A stretch of DNA of 64,000 nucleotides from assembly GCF_030272615.1 (NCBI RefSeq), contig NC_081407.1:136778897-136842896 (forward strand), given 5' to 3'. The position numbers were made by a program, and so were the translations under genes. The notes beneath the pieces are model-generated. The model was not told where the DNA came from and ran no database searches. It worked only from the letters and a program-made list of their open reading frames with translations. The stretch comes from Cryptomeria japonica (lineage: Eukaryota > Streptophyta > Pinopsida > Cupressales > Cupressaceae). Positions 12,949 to 24,859 of this stretch are shown piece after piece (position 1 is the first letter of the stretch; each line of letters begins with the position of its first letter).

Positions 12949-13524
12949 TTATAGTCTTTCTTTGTTTGATTCTTTGGGTGGAGATTGAGTTGTTTCCCTT
13001 GGAAAAAGTATTGACAACAACCAAGGATTAGGCTCAGTTACTAGTGCTAAGCTTGTGTCTATTACCATATTTGCTTGTGCAGATGTTTCAGATACTATAT
13101 TGCTAGGTGACCTGGTGCTAGGTTCTTGTAGAAGTTGCCTCATATCTTCACCATCTGATTTCGTAATAGCAGATGTTGGTGCTTTCTTTCTTGTCTAAGA
13201 TAAAGAGGGAAATACTCATGTCGATGACTAACTTTGAGATATGTACTCTGATGGTAGCCTTGGCTTGTTCAATATATCTAGTGTACCTTGTCTTGCTTCC
13301 ATTATATTTGGTACATGTTTATATCCTAACCCTTGATTCTTTGGATTTTCATTTGGTACAACGAGTTCTAATATTCCTTGCTTTTTTAATCCCAATCCCA
13401 TGGTACCATCATACCCATGTTTTTGTAGCATCTTGACTCCATTGCCATATTGATCTAAAGGTAACCTGGGTATTGTCATGTCATCTTCTTCTTTGTATAT
13501 CCAGTGATTTATATATTCATTCAT
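12949..13524 (-). pseudogene. Element E G-patch domain between protease and RT
   Basis: At 13228-13524 the minus strand encodes MLQKHGYDGTMGLGLKKQGI followed ~10 residues later by NQGLGYKH, the glycine pattern of a G-patch. The tail 12949-13143 is Ser/Thr/Pro-rich in the same frame after a stop. G-patch modules bind nucleic acid and act as helicase cofactors, and are known downstream of protease in some retroviruses and plant gypsy elements. Here it lies between protease (13806-14402) and RT. Confidence 0.7.
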
Positions 13525-13805
13525 AGATCCTTCTTGTAAATATCCCCACCTAATGAAAGAGCATGCATCTAAGTATCTGAATATTTATTTTCCTTTGTCT
13601 TGTTTCATTACTGTGTTTTGAGGCTTCCCAAAAGACCTAAGAGAAAGAGATAACTGTTTTCCATTTGAGGTACTTGAAATAGATATTCCCCACAACCATC
13701 ATCCTTAATTTGCAAAGAAGATGTTGTAGGCACATTATTTTGTATTTCTATGATCTTTAATGACTCCATTTGTGTAGTGAGGAGTGTTGCTTGATTAATG
13801 GGTAC
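13525..13805 (-). other. Element E protease to G-patch linker
   Basis: Coding remnant without a recognisable domain; stops in all minus frames. Confidence 0.35.
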
Positions 13806-14402
13806 CTAGTTATCTACACTTGCCTTGAAGTGATTACAGTGTTGGAATGGACTTGGATCACCCTTTATGGTGATTTCAATGCCATTGTATGGGAATTTAA
13901 CACATTGATGAAATGTCAATGGTACAACTTGCATGGTATGAATCCATGGGCAGCCCAATAACATGTACCCTATTTCTCTATCCAACACTTGGAAAGTAGC
14001 CTCTCTTGTTATAGGTCCTATTTGCACTGGTAGTGTAGCTATACCTTTTGAAGGACGCTCTTCATCATCATATGCTTTGATGTTTATTCTTTTTAAAAGA
14101 TCAATGTGAAGCTCAGAATATCCCAATTCCTTAACCAACTTTAATGTATAGATGTTGAGACCAACTCTTCCATCTATAAGTACTCTTTTGATTCTTCTCT
14201 TCTGTATGTAAGCTTCTAGATGTAGCGGGTTATTATGGAGAATTCTATCATGAGGAATATCTTGTTCTATGAATACAATACTGGTACCATTAGAAAAATT
14301 CCCCACCATGGATTGGAAGGCATTTTCATCTATATCTATGTCAACTAATGAATCTTGAAGTGCTTTGTCTAGGATAGATTTATGAGTTGGTGATATATGC
14401 AA
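13806..14402 (-). pseudogene. Element E retropepsin-type aspartic protease
   Basis: A 198-residue open stretch carries RVLIDGRVGLNIYTLKLVKE, the active-site loop of plant gypsy proteases, in which a Gly-Gly or Ser-Gly is normal. Here the position after Asp-Gly is Arg, so the site is probably dead. YMLLGCPWIH and CVKFPYNG further on match the C-terminal part of the same family, also seen in element F at 32640-32740. It would process the Gag-Pol precursor. Confidence 0.75.
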
Positions 14403-14420
14403 TAGTTCAAAGAGTGATAT

Positions 14421-15212
14421 CTATGCCAGGGTTTTCTTGAGTTGCTTAACAACATTATAGGTCCCTACTATTGGTGGTGGGTTTGATGGTACTCCTTGTA
14501 AAATTACTTTAGACCTATGAGTAACTAGTGCACAATCTCTGTCTCTGTCTCTGTCTCTGGGAGTTATCATGATTGTAGCCACTATATCATCTCTTGTGAG
14601 GGAAGTGTCGGTAGCATATGTTGTGTTATCAAGGTTCATTTCATATCCCTTCCTATAGTAATTATGTGCAAGTCTGACATCCATGATATGTGCTATGAGT
14701 TCATCTTCAAACCATCCTGAATGAAATGGTTCTTCATGCCCCATGTCTTTAAGACAAAGATTATTGTCTTCATCATATTTTGGTGGTTCTGACAACATGC
14801 AAATTTGGTTATCATAGTTGTAAGTCTCTTGATATTTCTCATCATTATCGAGTGCTTCTTGTGAATCATTATTTACTGCATCTCCTGAGCTAATGGCATG
14901 AATAGTATAGTCGTATGAGACTTTTGTGTAGTTAGCTATGTTGTCTTGTGTTCTCGATGTAGATGCCTTCCTTTTATCATGTTTGACAAATGGATCCTTA
15001 AAGATGGTATGATTCATGTTTGCTGAAGTTTTGTTGGTGTCAATTGTGATGTCACCTTGATCGATCACGTCTTGGATTAAGTTTTTCAATTTATAGCAAC
15101 TTGCAGTTTTGTGACCTTTAGTACGATGATATTCACAGAAATCACTATCATTCCACCATGTAGGTTTGAAAGGACCTGGTTCATATACTCTTACTTCTGG
15201 AAAAGTGATCAT
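14421..15212 (-). pseudogene. Element E Gag C-terminus: CHHC finger plus linker
   Basis: The N-terminal part of this stretch has DFCEYHRTKGHKTASCYKLK, a Cys-X2-His-X4-His-X4-Cys variant knuckle common in plant gypsy Gag proteins. The rest is an acidic, low-complexity linker with an Arg-Asp repeat RDRDRDRD (about 14540) from a GTCTCT microsatellite. It shares the frame of the protease (13806-14402), with a stop between. Nucleocapsid-type RNA binding is likely. Confidence 0.7.
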
Positions 15213-15445
15213 GTTTGTCTATATCAACTTTTTTAATGTTGATTCAATAGGTTCCCCTAGAGGTGTGTAATTCCTTTTTGGAGTATTTACCCTTGGGAAT
15301 TTTGTGTTCATAGTTTGCACAACATTTACATTGGTCGATATATTCGTATTCTCTATCTGTGGACTAAATGATTGACTTGGGACTTGTCAAGATAAAATTG
15401 GTTGAGTTTTGTTCACTGTACGAGCATCTACAACACCATCATTGG

Positions 15446-16440
15446 TCACATTTTTGTTTTCGACCAAAATTTGGATTTATCATTGTTGTTGTTATTGGCA
15501 TATTTTATGAGACCTTGTTCTACTAGTCCTTTCTCACACTTTAAGGCTTTTTCAATGATTTGTTTAAATGTGGTCAAACATTGCATTTGTATCAGGTACT
15601 TGATTTTAGGGATTAAGTTTTCTGTGAAGATGTCAACTTGTTTCATTTTGGGAATAATAGTCTTGCACCTTCTATATCTCTCCATCTTTGTATGAAGGAT
15701 GCAAATGTTTCATTCTCATATTGTTTCATGAAACATAAGTCCATCGAAGTGACTGGGGTTTCAATGTTATGTGAGAAGTTAACAATTAAATGTTCAGCTA
15801 ATTCACCCCATGATGTGATAGTTGGTGGTAGATGTGAAAACCACTCCAAGGCTGAGCCTCCCAGACTTTTAGGAAACAATATCATTAGATAAGTATCTTT
15901 AGTTGCAATCTCTATACATGTCGTAAAAAACTCTCTGATGTGATCTCTAAGATCACCTTTCCCTCGATATCTGTCAAATTTTGGAGTTTCAAAATGTGGT
16001 GGGAAAGGCGACATGTATAATGTATGATCAAAAGGATAAGGATGTAAGTCTTGCATTGTGTATCTTTTTTTATTGTTACCGGTTTGCATAGTTGCCATTT
16101 GTTGTTGTAGATTATGTACTTGTTGGGACAAAATATCTGTTTGAGTGAGGATTACACTTTGCGCTTGTATATTTCCCACAAAAGGATTCATGGTAGTATA
16201 ACTAGGAGGTTGTTGAAATGTACTATAATTATAATTCTGTGTGTTATGGGTTTCACTAGGTACTATGAAATAAGAGACATGTGAACCCATGTTTGACTGG
16301 GTTGTACTCATTGTATTAGCGGAACCTAAGTTTGTATTCTGATGATTGTATGTAGATCTCATGGAATAGGAAACCGGAGGTTGAGTCACACTTGTTGCAT
16401 GAGGAACTTGTGTTTGAATAGGTGATGAGACACTTGACAT
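15446..16440 (-). pseudogene. Element E Gag capsid (Retrotrans_gag type)
   Basis: A Ser/Gln/Thr-rich N-terminal region leads to a capsid domain with FETPKFDRYRGKGDLRDHIR, LGGSALEWFSHLPPTITSW and SFIQRWRDIEGARL, the usual Retrotrans_gag pattern. The frame slips near 15660, and the C-terminal helix continues at 15446-15685 (ENLIPKIKYLIQMQ). The paralogous domain in element F at 31230-31650 has the same order with different residues. Confidence 0.85.
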
Positions 16441-16470
16441 TATCGGTATTGTATGAGAGGCTAGGATAGC

Positions 16471-16917
16471 CTATGTTGGTGCGCTAATGTTTATTGTTGA
16501 GGATGGTGCACTTGATTGAGAAGTCGTGTTTGAAATGTCATTTGTTTGTATAGATGATGTTGGTGCATTTTGAGGAAAACTTGAGGTCATCATTTGCATT
16601 TGTGTCATATGTGGTATTTGACTACTATTTGGACCTAAAGTATTTCCTAGTGGTAAGATTGTTGTGATATCAAAATCTTCAGGTAATTTTGCCCCATTTT
16701 GTAATAACAACGAAAGATATTTGTCCCTATCATTATGTATAAGAGCATCTAAGTTCATAAGGACATGTGGGTCTTGTTGAGATGATTCAATCTCTTCACG
16801 TGTTAAATTTTGTTGTAGCTCATGTATTGTGGGAATTGCCTGAGCATTTAACTGTTGACTACTTAATATGTCCATGTTCCAAGTTGGATTTACTGTCAGG
16901 TTGTTTTTTGGGTCCAT
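16471..16917 (-). pseudogene. Element E Gag N-terminus
   Basis: It starts at MDPKNNLTVN (16917) and is in frame with 15643-16440, separated by one stop. It is Gln/Asn/Ser/Thr-rich with a helical segment HELQQNLTREEIESS. No enzyme motif. I take it as the start of Gag because it is the first long frame after the leader. Confidence 0.6.
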
Positions 16918-16984
16918 CTTACTTTTTGCCTTTTGTGACCTTGTGATGGGAATTTAAGACTTCTATATGAGGATGGTTTAGAAC

Positions 16985-17242
16985 CTAATGCAAGAAGACA
17001 ATAATGTAAGACTCTAGACCTAAATATGGAATATGCAACACTAGACCAGACTCTCTATTGAGGATTTTGATGTGAGACTTGTTGAGTATTTCAAGATTTT
17101 TGCAACGCAAGTTTTCAAGCTCTTCTCTTAGACGTTTTGCAGCAATTTCTCTATCAATTCTACGAGAAATTTTATACTCTCTATTGAGCTCGTACTTGAC
17201 TCCTATATAATGAGGCAAGTTTCTCTTTAATTGATAGGCCAA
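16985..17242 (-). CDS. Small basic ORF in the element E leader (uncertain)
   Basis: 85 codons just upstream of Gag and in another frame. The middle part is strongly charged and helical (DREIAAKRLREELENL). It could be a short leader ORF or a fragment of an older N-terminal Gag coiled coil cut off by a frameshift. No family recognised. Confidence 0.3.
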   Translation of the reverse strand: MAYQLKRNLPHYIGVKYELNREYKISRRIDREIAAKRLREELENLRCKNLEILNKSHIKILNRESGLVLHIPYLGLESYIIVFLH

Positions 17243-17397
17243 GTTACCTAAACCATCAATGATTTTTCATTGACCGTCATTTGGCACTAGATTAGGTTGC
17301 TCGAAGGGGAGCAAACCATCACCTGGGAGACCCATTAAGATGCAAGCTATGACTTTCTAGGATGATTATGCAAATAATGATGAACTAAGATAGATGT

Positions 17398-17733
17398 ATA
17401 TGAGAACAATAATTAGGACTATGCATGGACTTATGCAGCTTCTCAGGACGCATATGAGGATGATAATAACGATGTAAATGAGGAATATGCAAGGACTTAT
17501 GCAACTTCTAAGGATGAATATGAGGATGATAATAAGGATGTAAATGAGGACTATGCAAGGACTTATGCAACTTCTAAGGACGTATATGAAGATGATAATA
17601 AGGACATAAATGAGGACTATGCAAGGACTTATGCAACTTCTAAGGACGTAAATGAGGACTATGCAAGGACTTATGGAACTTCTAAGGACATATATGAGGA
17701 CAATACTAAGGACGTAAATGAGGACTATGCAAG
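17398..17733. repeat. 66-bp minisatellite in the element E leader
   Basis: About five tandem copies of a 66-base unit beginning AATGAGGACTATGCAAGGAC. One copy is shortened by 24 bases to 42. Both lengths are multiples of three, so a plus and a minus frame stay open across the array. The plus frame reads NEDYARTYATSKDV and has no ATG; the minus frame reads CISPCIVLIYVLRS. I treat neither as a proven protein. Confidence 0.85.
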
Positions 17734-17749
17734 GACTGCCTATGGTCAC

Positions 17750-20630
17750 AAGTATGTAAATTTTTTGAGTTTGTAGGATTGTCTGATGTTTTAAGATAGA
17801 CTCTGTTTCAAGTAACTCTATTTGTAGGACAAGTTTGTTGTTTTTCAAATCTGAGAACAATGTTTGATGATAGGTATAGAAGACTGAATTGTGTTCTGAC
17901 CAACTCTGAGAATTCATAGAGAAGTAAGATAGGGCCTGAAATAGCCCAAATACTGATTCAATATTGGTCTAGTACAATGATATATATAAAAGAATAGAAT
18001 ACAATCTTAGGCTGGAAAGTGGACACCATTCAATGGGGTCCCCGCAACAAAATACCGAAACTAGATAAACAGATAGAGAGTCTAGCAACACTGGCTCCAC
18101 TCCACGACAGACACTTCTCAGGCATGTCAGTCTCTCTTACCACGAAGATCTTATCATCGAGGGATTTATGTCTCATAATGCAAGGTACATGAGGGGTATC
18201 TGGTGCAGGAGCACCTAGGACCTAGGCTAATAGTCCTTCAATTTTGGCTTGTATTGACCTTAGCCAAGTCAGATTTCCAATAAGGACTCTAAGAGGGTCC
18301 AATATGTGTGATTAGAGTCTATTTTGAGTCAAGTGTATGCCTACTTTAATTGGTTTCTTTCTAGGTTTGCACTTTGTTGGTTGTTCTTGGTTTGAATAGT
18401 CAATGATGCCTTCTAGATGGTCCAAAGAGGCATAGTTTGGTTAAATTATTAGAGGGGTTCAAAACAGCCTTATAAATGTTTAAAAATAAGTTAGTAATGA
18501 TTTATAATAGGTTTCCTAAGTTATAAAGGCAAGATGTGGAAAATTATAAAAGTTGTCATGACAACTTGGTCCTACAAGGAGCTTAGCGGTGGAGTTAGGG
18601 TTAAAACATTGACTTGAGATGCCTCCACACATGGGGAAGACTATTTAAACCCTCTCTTATATGGATACCAAGGTTGGAAGCATGGATTATTGTGAATCAC
18701 AATCTAAAACCACTCATTTTTAGACTGTTATTACTGTTTTTGTCTTATTTTGCATTGAACAGTGAATACAAATGGACTGAATCCATTGATCCAAACTTGG
18801 GTTATTTTTCTTTGGTGTGTTTTGGTGTCATCTAGTCCATTTCATGCTTTGTAAATAGGTTTTGTTAGTTCTTTTACTATTTTGTTTTCAAACAACCAGT
18901 TTTGGCTTGTAAATAACATATCACTGAAAAATGGTTGCCCCATAAAATCCCACCATGCTACCATCATGGCCTATCAAGACATGGTAGGAAACCCAATTTA
19001 AATTGTAAATATGTAGGGAGGAGTTTCGGAAGTGAATTTTACTATTGTTGCCACCTTGCTCTAGGCGAGTCATGTTGCAACCTGGCTAGGAAAAACAAGG
19101 TGAAGAAATGACAAAAGAATGCAGGGGTGAAACGAAAACCTTAACCTAAGCATTTGGAATTGTTTATTAGGTCCATACAGAGTTGTAGATGAAAGAAGAA
19201 GATTTTAAAAATCCATTGGATGCCCTTTTCAAAAAGTTGGATAGTCACAGTTCTAAAAGCCATTGAAACCCTAGCAAAACCTCATTTTTGGGTTAGGGCA
19301 TTGTACGGACACTTGGGGGTCTAAAACCAACAAAATATCTTAGGGATAAATGAGTGATTGAAGAATCATAAAACTCTTTGCCAGGTCTTTTGGACCATAT
19401 GACCAAAAATCCCTAAAAACCCGGATTAGGAGGCCTAATTGGGGCTCTTTCCTAGTAGCCCTCTTTTTGAGCATTTCCTTGAAATCGGTAAGGAAGATAA
19501 GTTTGGCAATAAAACAAATGGACCTTGTTGACCAAATTTCATGTTGAATGAACACCTCCACACCTATGCAAAACACATGAAAACATTGGGGGTGAGAGTG
19601 ACAAAATGTCAGTTTGAAGGAGTGAGAACTAGTAAAGAGCATTGAATTGGTAGAGTTCCTAGTGACGACACTTGTTGACTGTCACCTAAAGGTGGACAAA
19701 GAAATAGTCCTAGTAGAGTTTGAGAAGGACTAGGAGGTCTTGAAGCATAGCAAGGCCTAGAGGATTTGGTGGAGTGAGAAACAACAATAGGAGAAGTGTG
19801 AGCAAGCTAGGTAAACCCTATCAGTATCTATGGGGTATGATCCGCACTCCCGGAATCATTGAATGTAGGATTTGGGCTACTAAGTTGGTTCTTATTGTTA
19901 AATTTTAAGGGGTCCTGATCTAACAATGGATTCTTAGTGCAAAACAATTAAGAATTTAGTTGAGCTTATTGGTGTAGGGAAGGCCCCCACATATTTTGAA
20001 TTCACTCAACACTCTAGCCTCCTAACCAGTATATTTATATAGCGGCTTGAAAAACCCACTCGAGAGTACACTGGGAGAGATGATATCCCCAACGCATCCT
20101 AATTCAAAGTACCTCTGTGGGGTGATGAAATACCCAGTCAAAGATACCCCTCACTACTAAAATGAAAAATTAGGTGTTGTTATCACCTTCTCCCTTTCTC
20201 CCAAGACCCCGAAGGCAAGTGGAAAGGTAGTTGATGCAATAGCAGGTCCACCCCAAACACGATAAAAAAATTCTTTCCCTTAAATAAAATGAAGTGTGAG
20301 TTATTCTATTGATAAGCCCGATTCACATTCATTTTAAAACCCAAATTTAGGTGTGAGATATGCATGTGCATGCCAATTTTAAAACACCAAACTGAAATGT
20401 GATAACATGGATGTTAATTTTAACCATGTTTATTTTAAGCCCAAAACTGAAGTGTGATAACATGCATGTCCATTTTAACCAGATTATAGCATGATTGTTT
20501 ATGATTCAGTAACAATTCAATCCTCTCTGTAAATTTGCCACATGCTGTAAATTTGCCACATGCTGTAAATCAATAATCAGTAACCCAACAAAATCCATAG
20601 GAAATAGAAAATTAACAATAAAAGAGCGAA
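17750..20630 (-). other. Element E long leader, no gene seen
   Basis: Nearly 2.9 kb of the 4.5-kb stretch between the primer site and Gag. Frames are short on both strands and I recognise no domain. A small unrecognised insertion could be hidden here. Confidence 0.4.
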
Positions 20631-20635
20631 TGCAT

Positions 20636-20760
20636 AATGATACTTGAGCGATTGCATGATCCTATATGACTGATTGCATAATTCTGATAGAGCAATTGCG
20701 TAATTTTGATAGAATGATTACGTAATTCTGATAGAGTGATTGCATAATTCTGTCTAGGTG
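20636..20760. repeat. Short tandem repeats, ~24 bp, GATTGCATAATTCTGATAGA type
   Basis: Five degenerate units containing GATTGCATAATTCTG / GATTACGTAATTCTG, spaced by about 24 bases. A more diverged set with GATTGCATGA, GATTGTGTGATGG and AATTGCGTGATTCTA is at 21210-21315. Confidence 0.7.
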
Positions 20761-21209
20761 AATGTGTGTTACACAAATAGACCCAACAAAAATAAAAATA
20801 AAAAAGGCTAATTCTGATCTGGAACCTGCAAAATAGATTGTGATGCCCTAGCAAGATCTCTCATCATCCAATCTATGTTAAGAAAATCGTATTTTACTCT
20901 ATATGAGAGAATTAGACTATTGTATCAGTCAATGGTTGGTTGATCCTCTAGATCTCATATCTTCTTTTCAGCCTTTAGGATTTGCTGATAGCATCTAGCT
21001 TGTCTTCTTTGTTCCTTCATCCTCCTTGCACCTGAAATCTTGAATTGTACCTTATGTGCCATAAGATGTCATAATTAAAGCATGCAATAAATATAAACCA
21101 TATTCAGATTTAACAAATTTATTACAGAATCTAGACAAAACAGAATGTAGATAATGAGAGAAATAAAAAAAATAAAATGTATAAACCAGCTAACGAATGT
21201 GTAATAGGA

Positions 21210-21315
21210 TCTGGTCGATTGCATGACAGTATCTAGATGATTGTGTGATGGGTTCTGCACGAATGCGTGACCTTGTATGCTTGATTGTATGATATTGTCC
21301 ATACAATTGCGTGAT
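21210..21315. repeat. Diverged second array of the GATTGCATGA repeat
   Basis: Four or five units of about 24-26 bases, clearly related to the array at 20636-20760 and lying close to the E primer site. Confidence 0.55.
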
Positions 21316-21420
21316 TCTAACTCTATTATGCAATCCATACAACCTACAAAAAAATGAAAAAAATTCATACGATCTGCAAAATCACACAGAAAATAGAGAA
21401 GGTTAAATTGCTATTAGTTC

Positions 21421-21438
21421 ACGTCGGGTTCACCAAAA
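21421..21438 (-). promoter_or_regulatory. Element E primer-binding site
   Basis: On the minus strand, directly after the 5' LTR end (..TATGACA), the sequence is TTTTGGTGAACCCGACGT. Element F has nearly the same site at 22876-22893. I cannot name the tRNA. Confidence 0.65.
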
Positions 21439-22711
21439 TGTCATATGCTAAAATTCATAATGTAATCAATCAGAAATAAGGGAAATCATGAATCCTTATC
21501 CTAATAGAATTCAAACAAACTCAATGAAATTATGCAAAACAAGAAACAGGAATATAAAATTTATCAATCAATTCTCCCTATTCCATGATAGCATGTAGCT
21601 TCCATTGCTCTTCTCTTCTATGTGGTATGGTGTCTCTCAGATATCGCGCTGGCAACCTGCAAATGACACAAAGATTTGAAGTTCATGATTCAGAGGAATT
21701 GTGAGGAATTGAATGCTCAATTTATAGATTACTGGATGAGATTGATTGATAGGTGGAACAAATTGATCAAGAGGTGGAGCTCAAGTGAGCTCATGTGCTG
21801 ATTGATAGTTGAATTGTTGATTTGGAGGTGGAACAAAATTAATTGAATAGATTAAATGAGTCAACTGATTGAGAAAAGGTTGATTGAAGGATGAAAACAG
21901 ATGATTGGAGGAAATAAAGAGGAGTTAGTTAACTGATTGAAAGCTTATTGAGAGCTTTATTTAGAAAAAGCTAATTGGAAGATATAAATAGAGATTGAAG
22001 AGATAATTGAATTAATTAATTTAGCATGTGCTTTCACTTTGACTTTGATTTTCAATTTAATCTTTGCATGAGATTTAATTCAAATATTGAATTTATTTTA
22101 ATTCAATTTGTTATTTGAATATATTTAGAACTTGACTTAAATTTTCAATTTGATTTTTGAAATCATGCACATGTATTTGAAATTAGATGAAATTAGAAAT
22201 TGGAGAATTAAATGAAATTAGAAAGAATTAAAATTTGGGGATTTGGAATTTGAATTAGAGGAATGAATTAGCTAATTAAATAATTTAAAGAAACTATTTA
22301 ATTATTTAGAAATTAAATTTAATTAAATAATCAAGATTATTTAAATTAAAGGAATTAAAATAATAATTAATTAAATAATAAATATTTAATTAATACTTAG
22401 AAAAGGGTTATTGATTAGATGATTAGAGATAGAAATTGAGAATTAATTTATTTAAATAATAAAGATTATTTAAATTGAGGGATTAATAATCATAATTAAT
22501 TAAATAATCAAGATTTAATTAACATTAGAAAATGGTTTAAATGATTAAATGATGATAGAATTGAAATTGGAAATTATTAGTAAGATGATAAGGAAATATG
22601 AATAAATAGAAGAATAAGATTAATAATTTTATTTAAATAATTAAAGAATTATTTAACTAATTAGAGGAATAATTAGTACATGATCAATAAGACATTTTTT
22701 AGGTGTCTACA
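21439..22711 (-). repeat. Element E 5' LTR (complete)
   Basis: On the plus strand it runs from TGTCATATGC to AGGTGTCTACA, about 1.27 kb. 21665-22711 is a direct repeat of 5412-6470. The left end abuts the primer site and the right end abuts element F LTR sequence. An SD for E cannot be checked because the other end is outside the window. Confidence 0.85.
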
Positions 22712-22875
22712 TAATATTATGAGGCCAACCTGGATATGTTCTAGAGGGTATATATATGACACTATGTAATCATTGTTGGTCATGATCTATCATTGTTGGC
22801 GTACTGTCATCTTTCTTTGAGGGAAAGGGTAGTTTCCTTCTTGATCTATCATTCACCATTTTTCCCACCATTACA
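22712..22875 (+). repeat. Element F 5' LTR, right end
   Basis: Sequence between the end of E and a gypsy primer site. It ends CCACCATTACA, a good LTR end. The rest of this LTR was displaced to the left by E and is outside the window. Confidence 0.6.
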
Positions 22876-22893
22876 TTTTGGTGAACCCGATGT
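22876..22893 (+). promoter_or_regulatory. Element F primer-binding site
   Basis: TTTTGGTGAACCCGATGT directly follows ..TTACA. It differs from the E site at one position, so E and F use the same primer tRNA and are probably the same gypsy lineage. Confidence 0.65.
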
Positions 22894-23997
22894 CTTGCAT
22901 GCTTTCCTTTGAACAACATTGCATATTTTTCATTTACAAGTTTCAACTTTCTGTAAACTTAGTGGTTAATTTATTCAAAACTCTAGTTTTAAAATTTAAA
23001 ATTGAACTTGTGATTGGTAAAAATTGCTTGTGGTTATCTTAGATCTGAAAATTTGTTTTGTTTGTCAAATTTAATTTCCTCGTTGTCTTGTTCAATTTGC
23101 AATTAAAATTTACAAAATTAAGAGGTTACTTGTTAAAACCCTAATTTTCAAAAATCATCTTGAACTTGTGCAAGAATTGGATTTCAATTTAATTTTCATA
23201 TTTCTGATTGTTCTCAAACTTGTCTTCAATCCTACAATTCAAATTTTCAATTTCCCCCCTTTTCCCAAAATTCAAATTTGAAAATTAAGTGGTTAGGTCA
23301 TCAAACTCTAATTTTTAAAATTAATTGGATTTTGTGTGAATTTCAAATCAATTTCATTTATATTCAGATTTCTAAACATTTTCAAAGTTGTCCCTATCCA
23401 TTAGGTTTGACTCTTTTCAAAATTGCAATTCAATTCCTTTTTTTCTTCAAAACCTTAATAGAGCCCTATTTTCTCATTTTCGTCTTCATTTCGCCCATCT
23501 AGAGATCATAAAATTTGCCAATTTTTTGGGGTTAGCTTTAAATCCATCATAATATCCATCCTTGAAATTTTCAAAAAAAGTTGGTTGGACCATGTGCGTT
23601 CCCGCCAAGGTCCTTGGCTTTTTTCCCAAAATTTTGGGAGACTGTTATGACTGTATTTAATAGCCTAAATCTGGAAGATTGGCCGATTTTATCAATTTTT
23701 GAACCCTCTAGAATCGAAAATACCTTCAAAATTCAACATTTCAACTTTCAAGAAATTTTTTAAAATTAAAAGGTTAATTATAGTCTGTCCTGATTTTAAA
23801 AATTCTAATTTTAAAATTAAGTGGTATTCCGTTGGCCCTAATTTTAAAATTCCAGTTTCCTTTCATTTTTGGAAATTGTGTCATCCTCTTCCCCCAACAA
23901 AGTTCAAATTGTGTAATCATTATTTTCTTGAATTTTGCACTACTCAGTTTTTTAAGCTTTGTTCTACAATTCAAAATTCAAATTTTTCCTCTAGTAC
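22894..23997 (+). other. Element F leader
   Basis: AT-rich 1.1 kb between primer site and Gag, rich in AAATTCAAATTT-type motifs. A 27-base segment at 23587-23613 with GGACC...GGTCC ends recurs at 63848-63874. No gene seen. Confidence 0.5.
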
Positions 23998-24528
23998 ATG
24001 AGTTCTACAACTATTAGTCCTACCTATCCTATCCCCGTTAGACAAAGCATTAGAATTAAGGCATCCCAAGGTTTTATTATTGAAGAGATGGAGCCTAACT
24101 TGGGTGACTTCTTTAATGAGGATCATGCTAATTCTTCCCATCCTAATCATGTGCCTATTCACCCCATTGATGGATCTCATGATGAAGAAGAAGCTTTAAC
24201 TAGAGTTTCTTTAGATCAACTTTCCACATTGGATAATCAAATTGATAGCTTTCAACAATGGATGTCCCAAGAATACCCTAATAGTGAAGTTCTTCCATTA
24301 ATTGAAGGTCTTAAGTGCATGCTTCAAAGTAATAAGAATGAAATTTATATATTACGTGGCATTGCACATATTGTTGATTCTAATGTCATGCCTATCAAGA
24401 GTTATGTCGAAACCCTAAGTTACTCACAATCTTCAACACAAGTCAATTCCTCTATTCCTTTGACTAATCCTATGACTAGTATTCCTACTTTCACATCTAA
24501 CATCATGGCTACTGTTATCACTGATTAA
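23998..24528 (+). pseudogene. Element F Gag N-terminus
   Basis: ATG 23998 (MSSTTISPTYPIPVRQSIR) opens 176 codons with a charged helical centre (LDNQIDSFQQWMSQ, then LIEGLKCMLQSNKNEIYIL) and a Ser/Thr/Pro tail. The tail stops at the edge of insertion G. Its composition matches the Ser/Thr/Asn-rich start of the second half at 30797. I infer that the two halves were one Gag before G inserted. Confidence 0.6.
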
Positions 24529-24859
24529 AATTGGGTTTTTCTTTTCCCATGATTGGCTATGGTATTTTGAATTTTTCAGATAGGGTGTAATTCCAAGTGC
24601 TTCGGCTTTGTTCTAGACCTTAGGGGTTTAAGGGTTTTTGATTTTTAGATCCTATCTTATTTGTTTTAAACCCTCTAGTTTCTGATCTGTCGTTACTTTA
24701 TTCACTTAAATTATGGGTCGCGGGATCATAGGAAGTGTCCCCCCTTGTTATTTGCCTAGGTGGTCACGTTGATTATTTGAAAAAAATTTATGCGTTGTAT
24801 GCTTTTCTTCTAAAGTTTTCGGGCCCAGTAACTAACGTGCATCTCGCAGATGGATCTAC

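Larger units (their letters stand above)
5412..22711 (-). mobile_element. Element E: Ty3/gypsy retrotransposon
   Basis: Two direct copies of one LTR bound it: 5412-6470 (truncated at its left side by element A) and 21439-22711. Minus-strand coding order is gag, zinc-finger linker, protease, G-patch, RT, RNase H, integrase, the gypsy order. A primer site adjoins the right LTR and a polypurine tract adjoins the left one. Several frameshifts and stops show it is dead. It inserted into the 5' LTR of gypsy element F, whose LTR end resumes at 22712. Confidence 0.85.

Noticed and set aside
17398-17733. CRISPR-like direct repeats
   Set aside because: Contiguous minisatellite without unique spacers, in plant DNA.
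17366-17917. 183-codon minus-strand frame with repeated hydrophobic units, membrane-protein-like
   Set aside because: It is the complement of the 66-bp minisatellite; the period is a multiple of three, so openness is expected.
23774-24017. Antisense and sense short frames in the F leader
   Set aside because: AT-rich chance frames before Gag; no motif.
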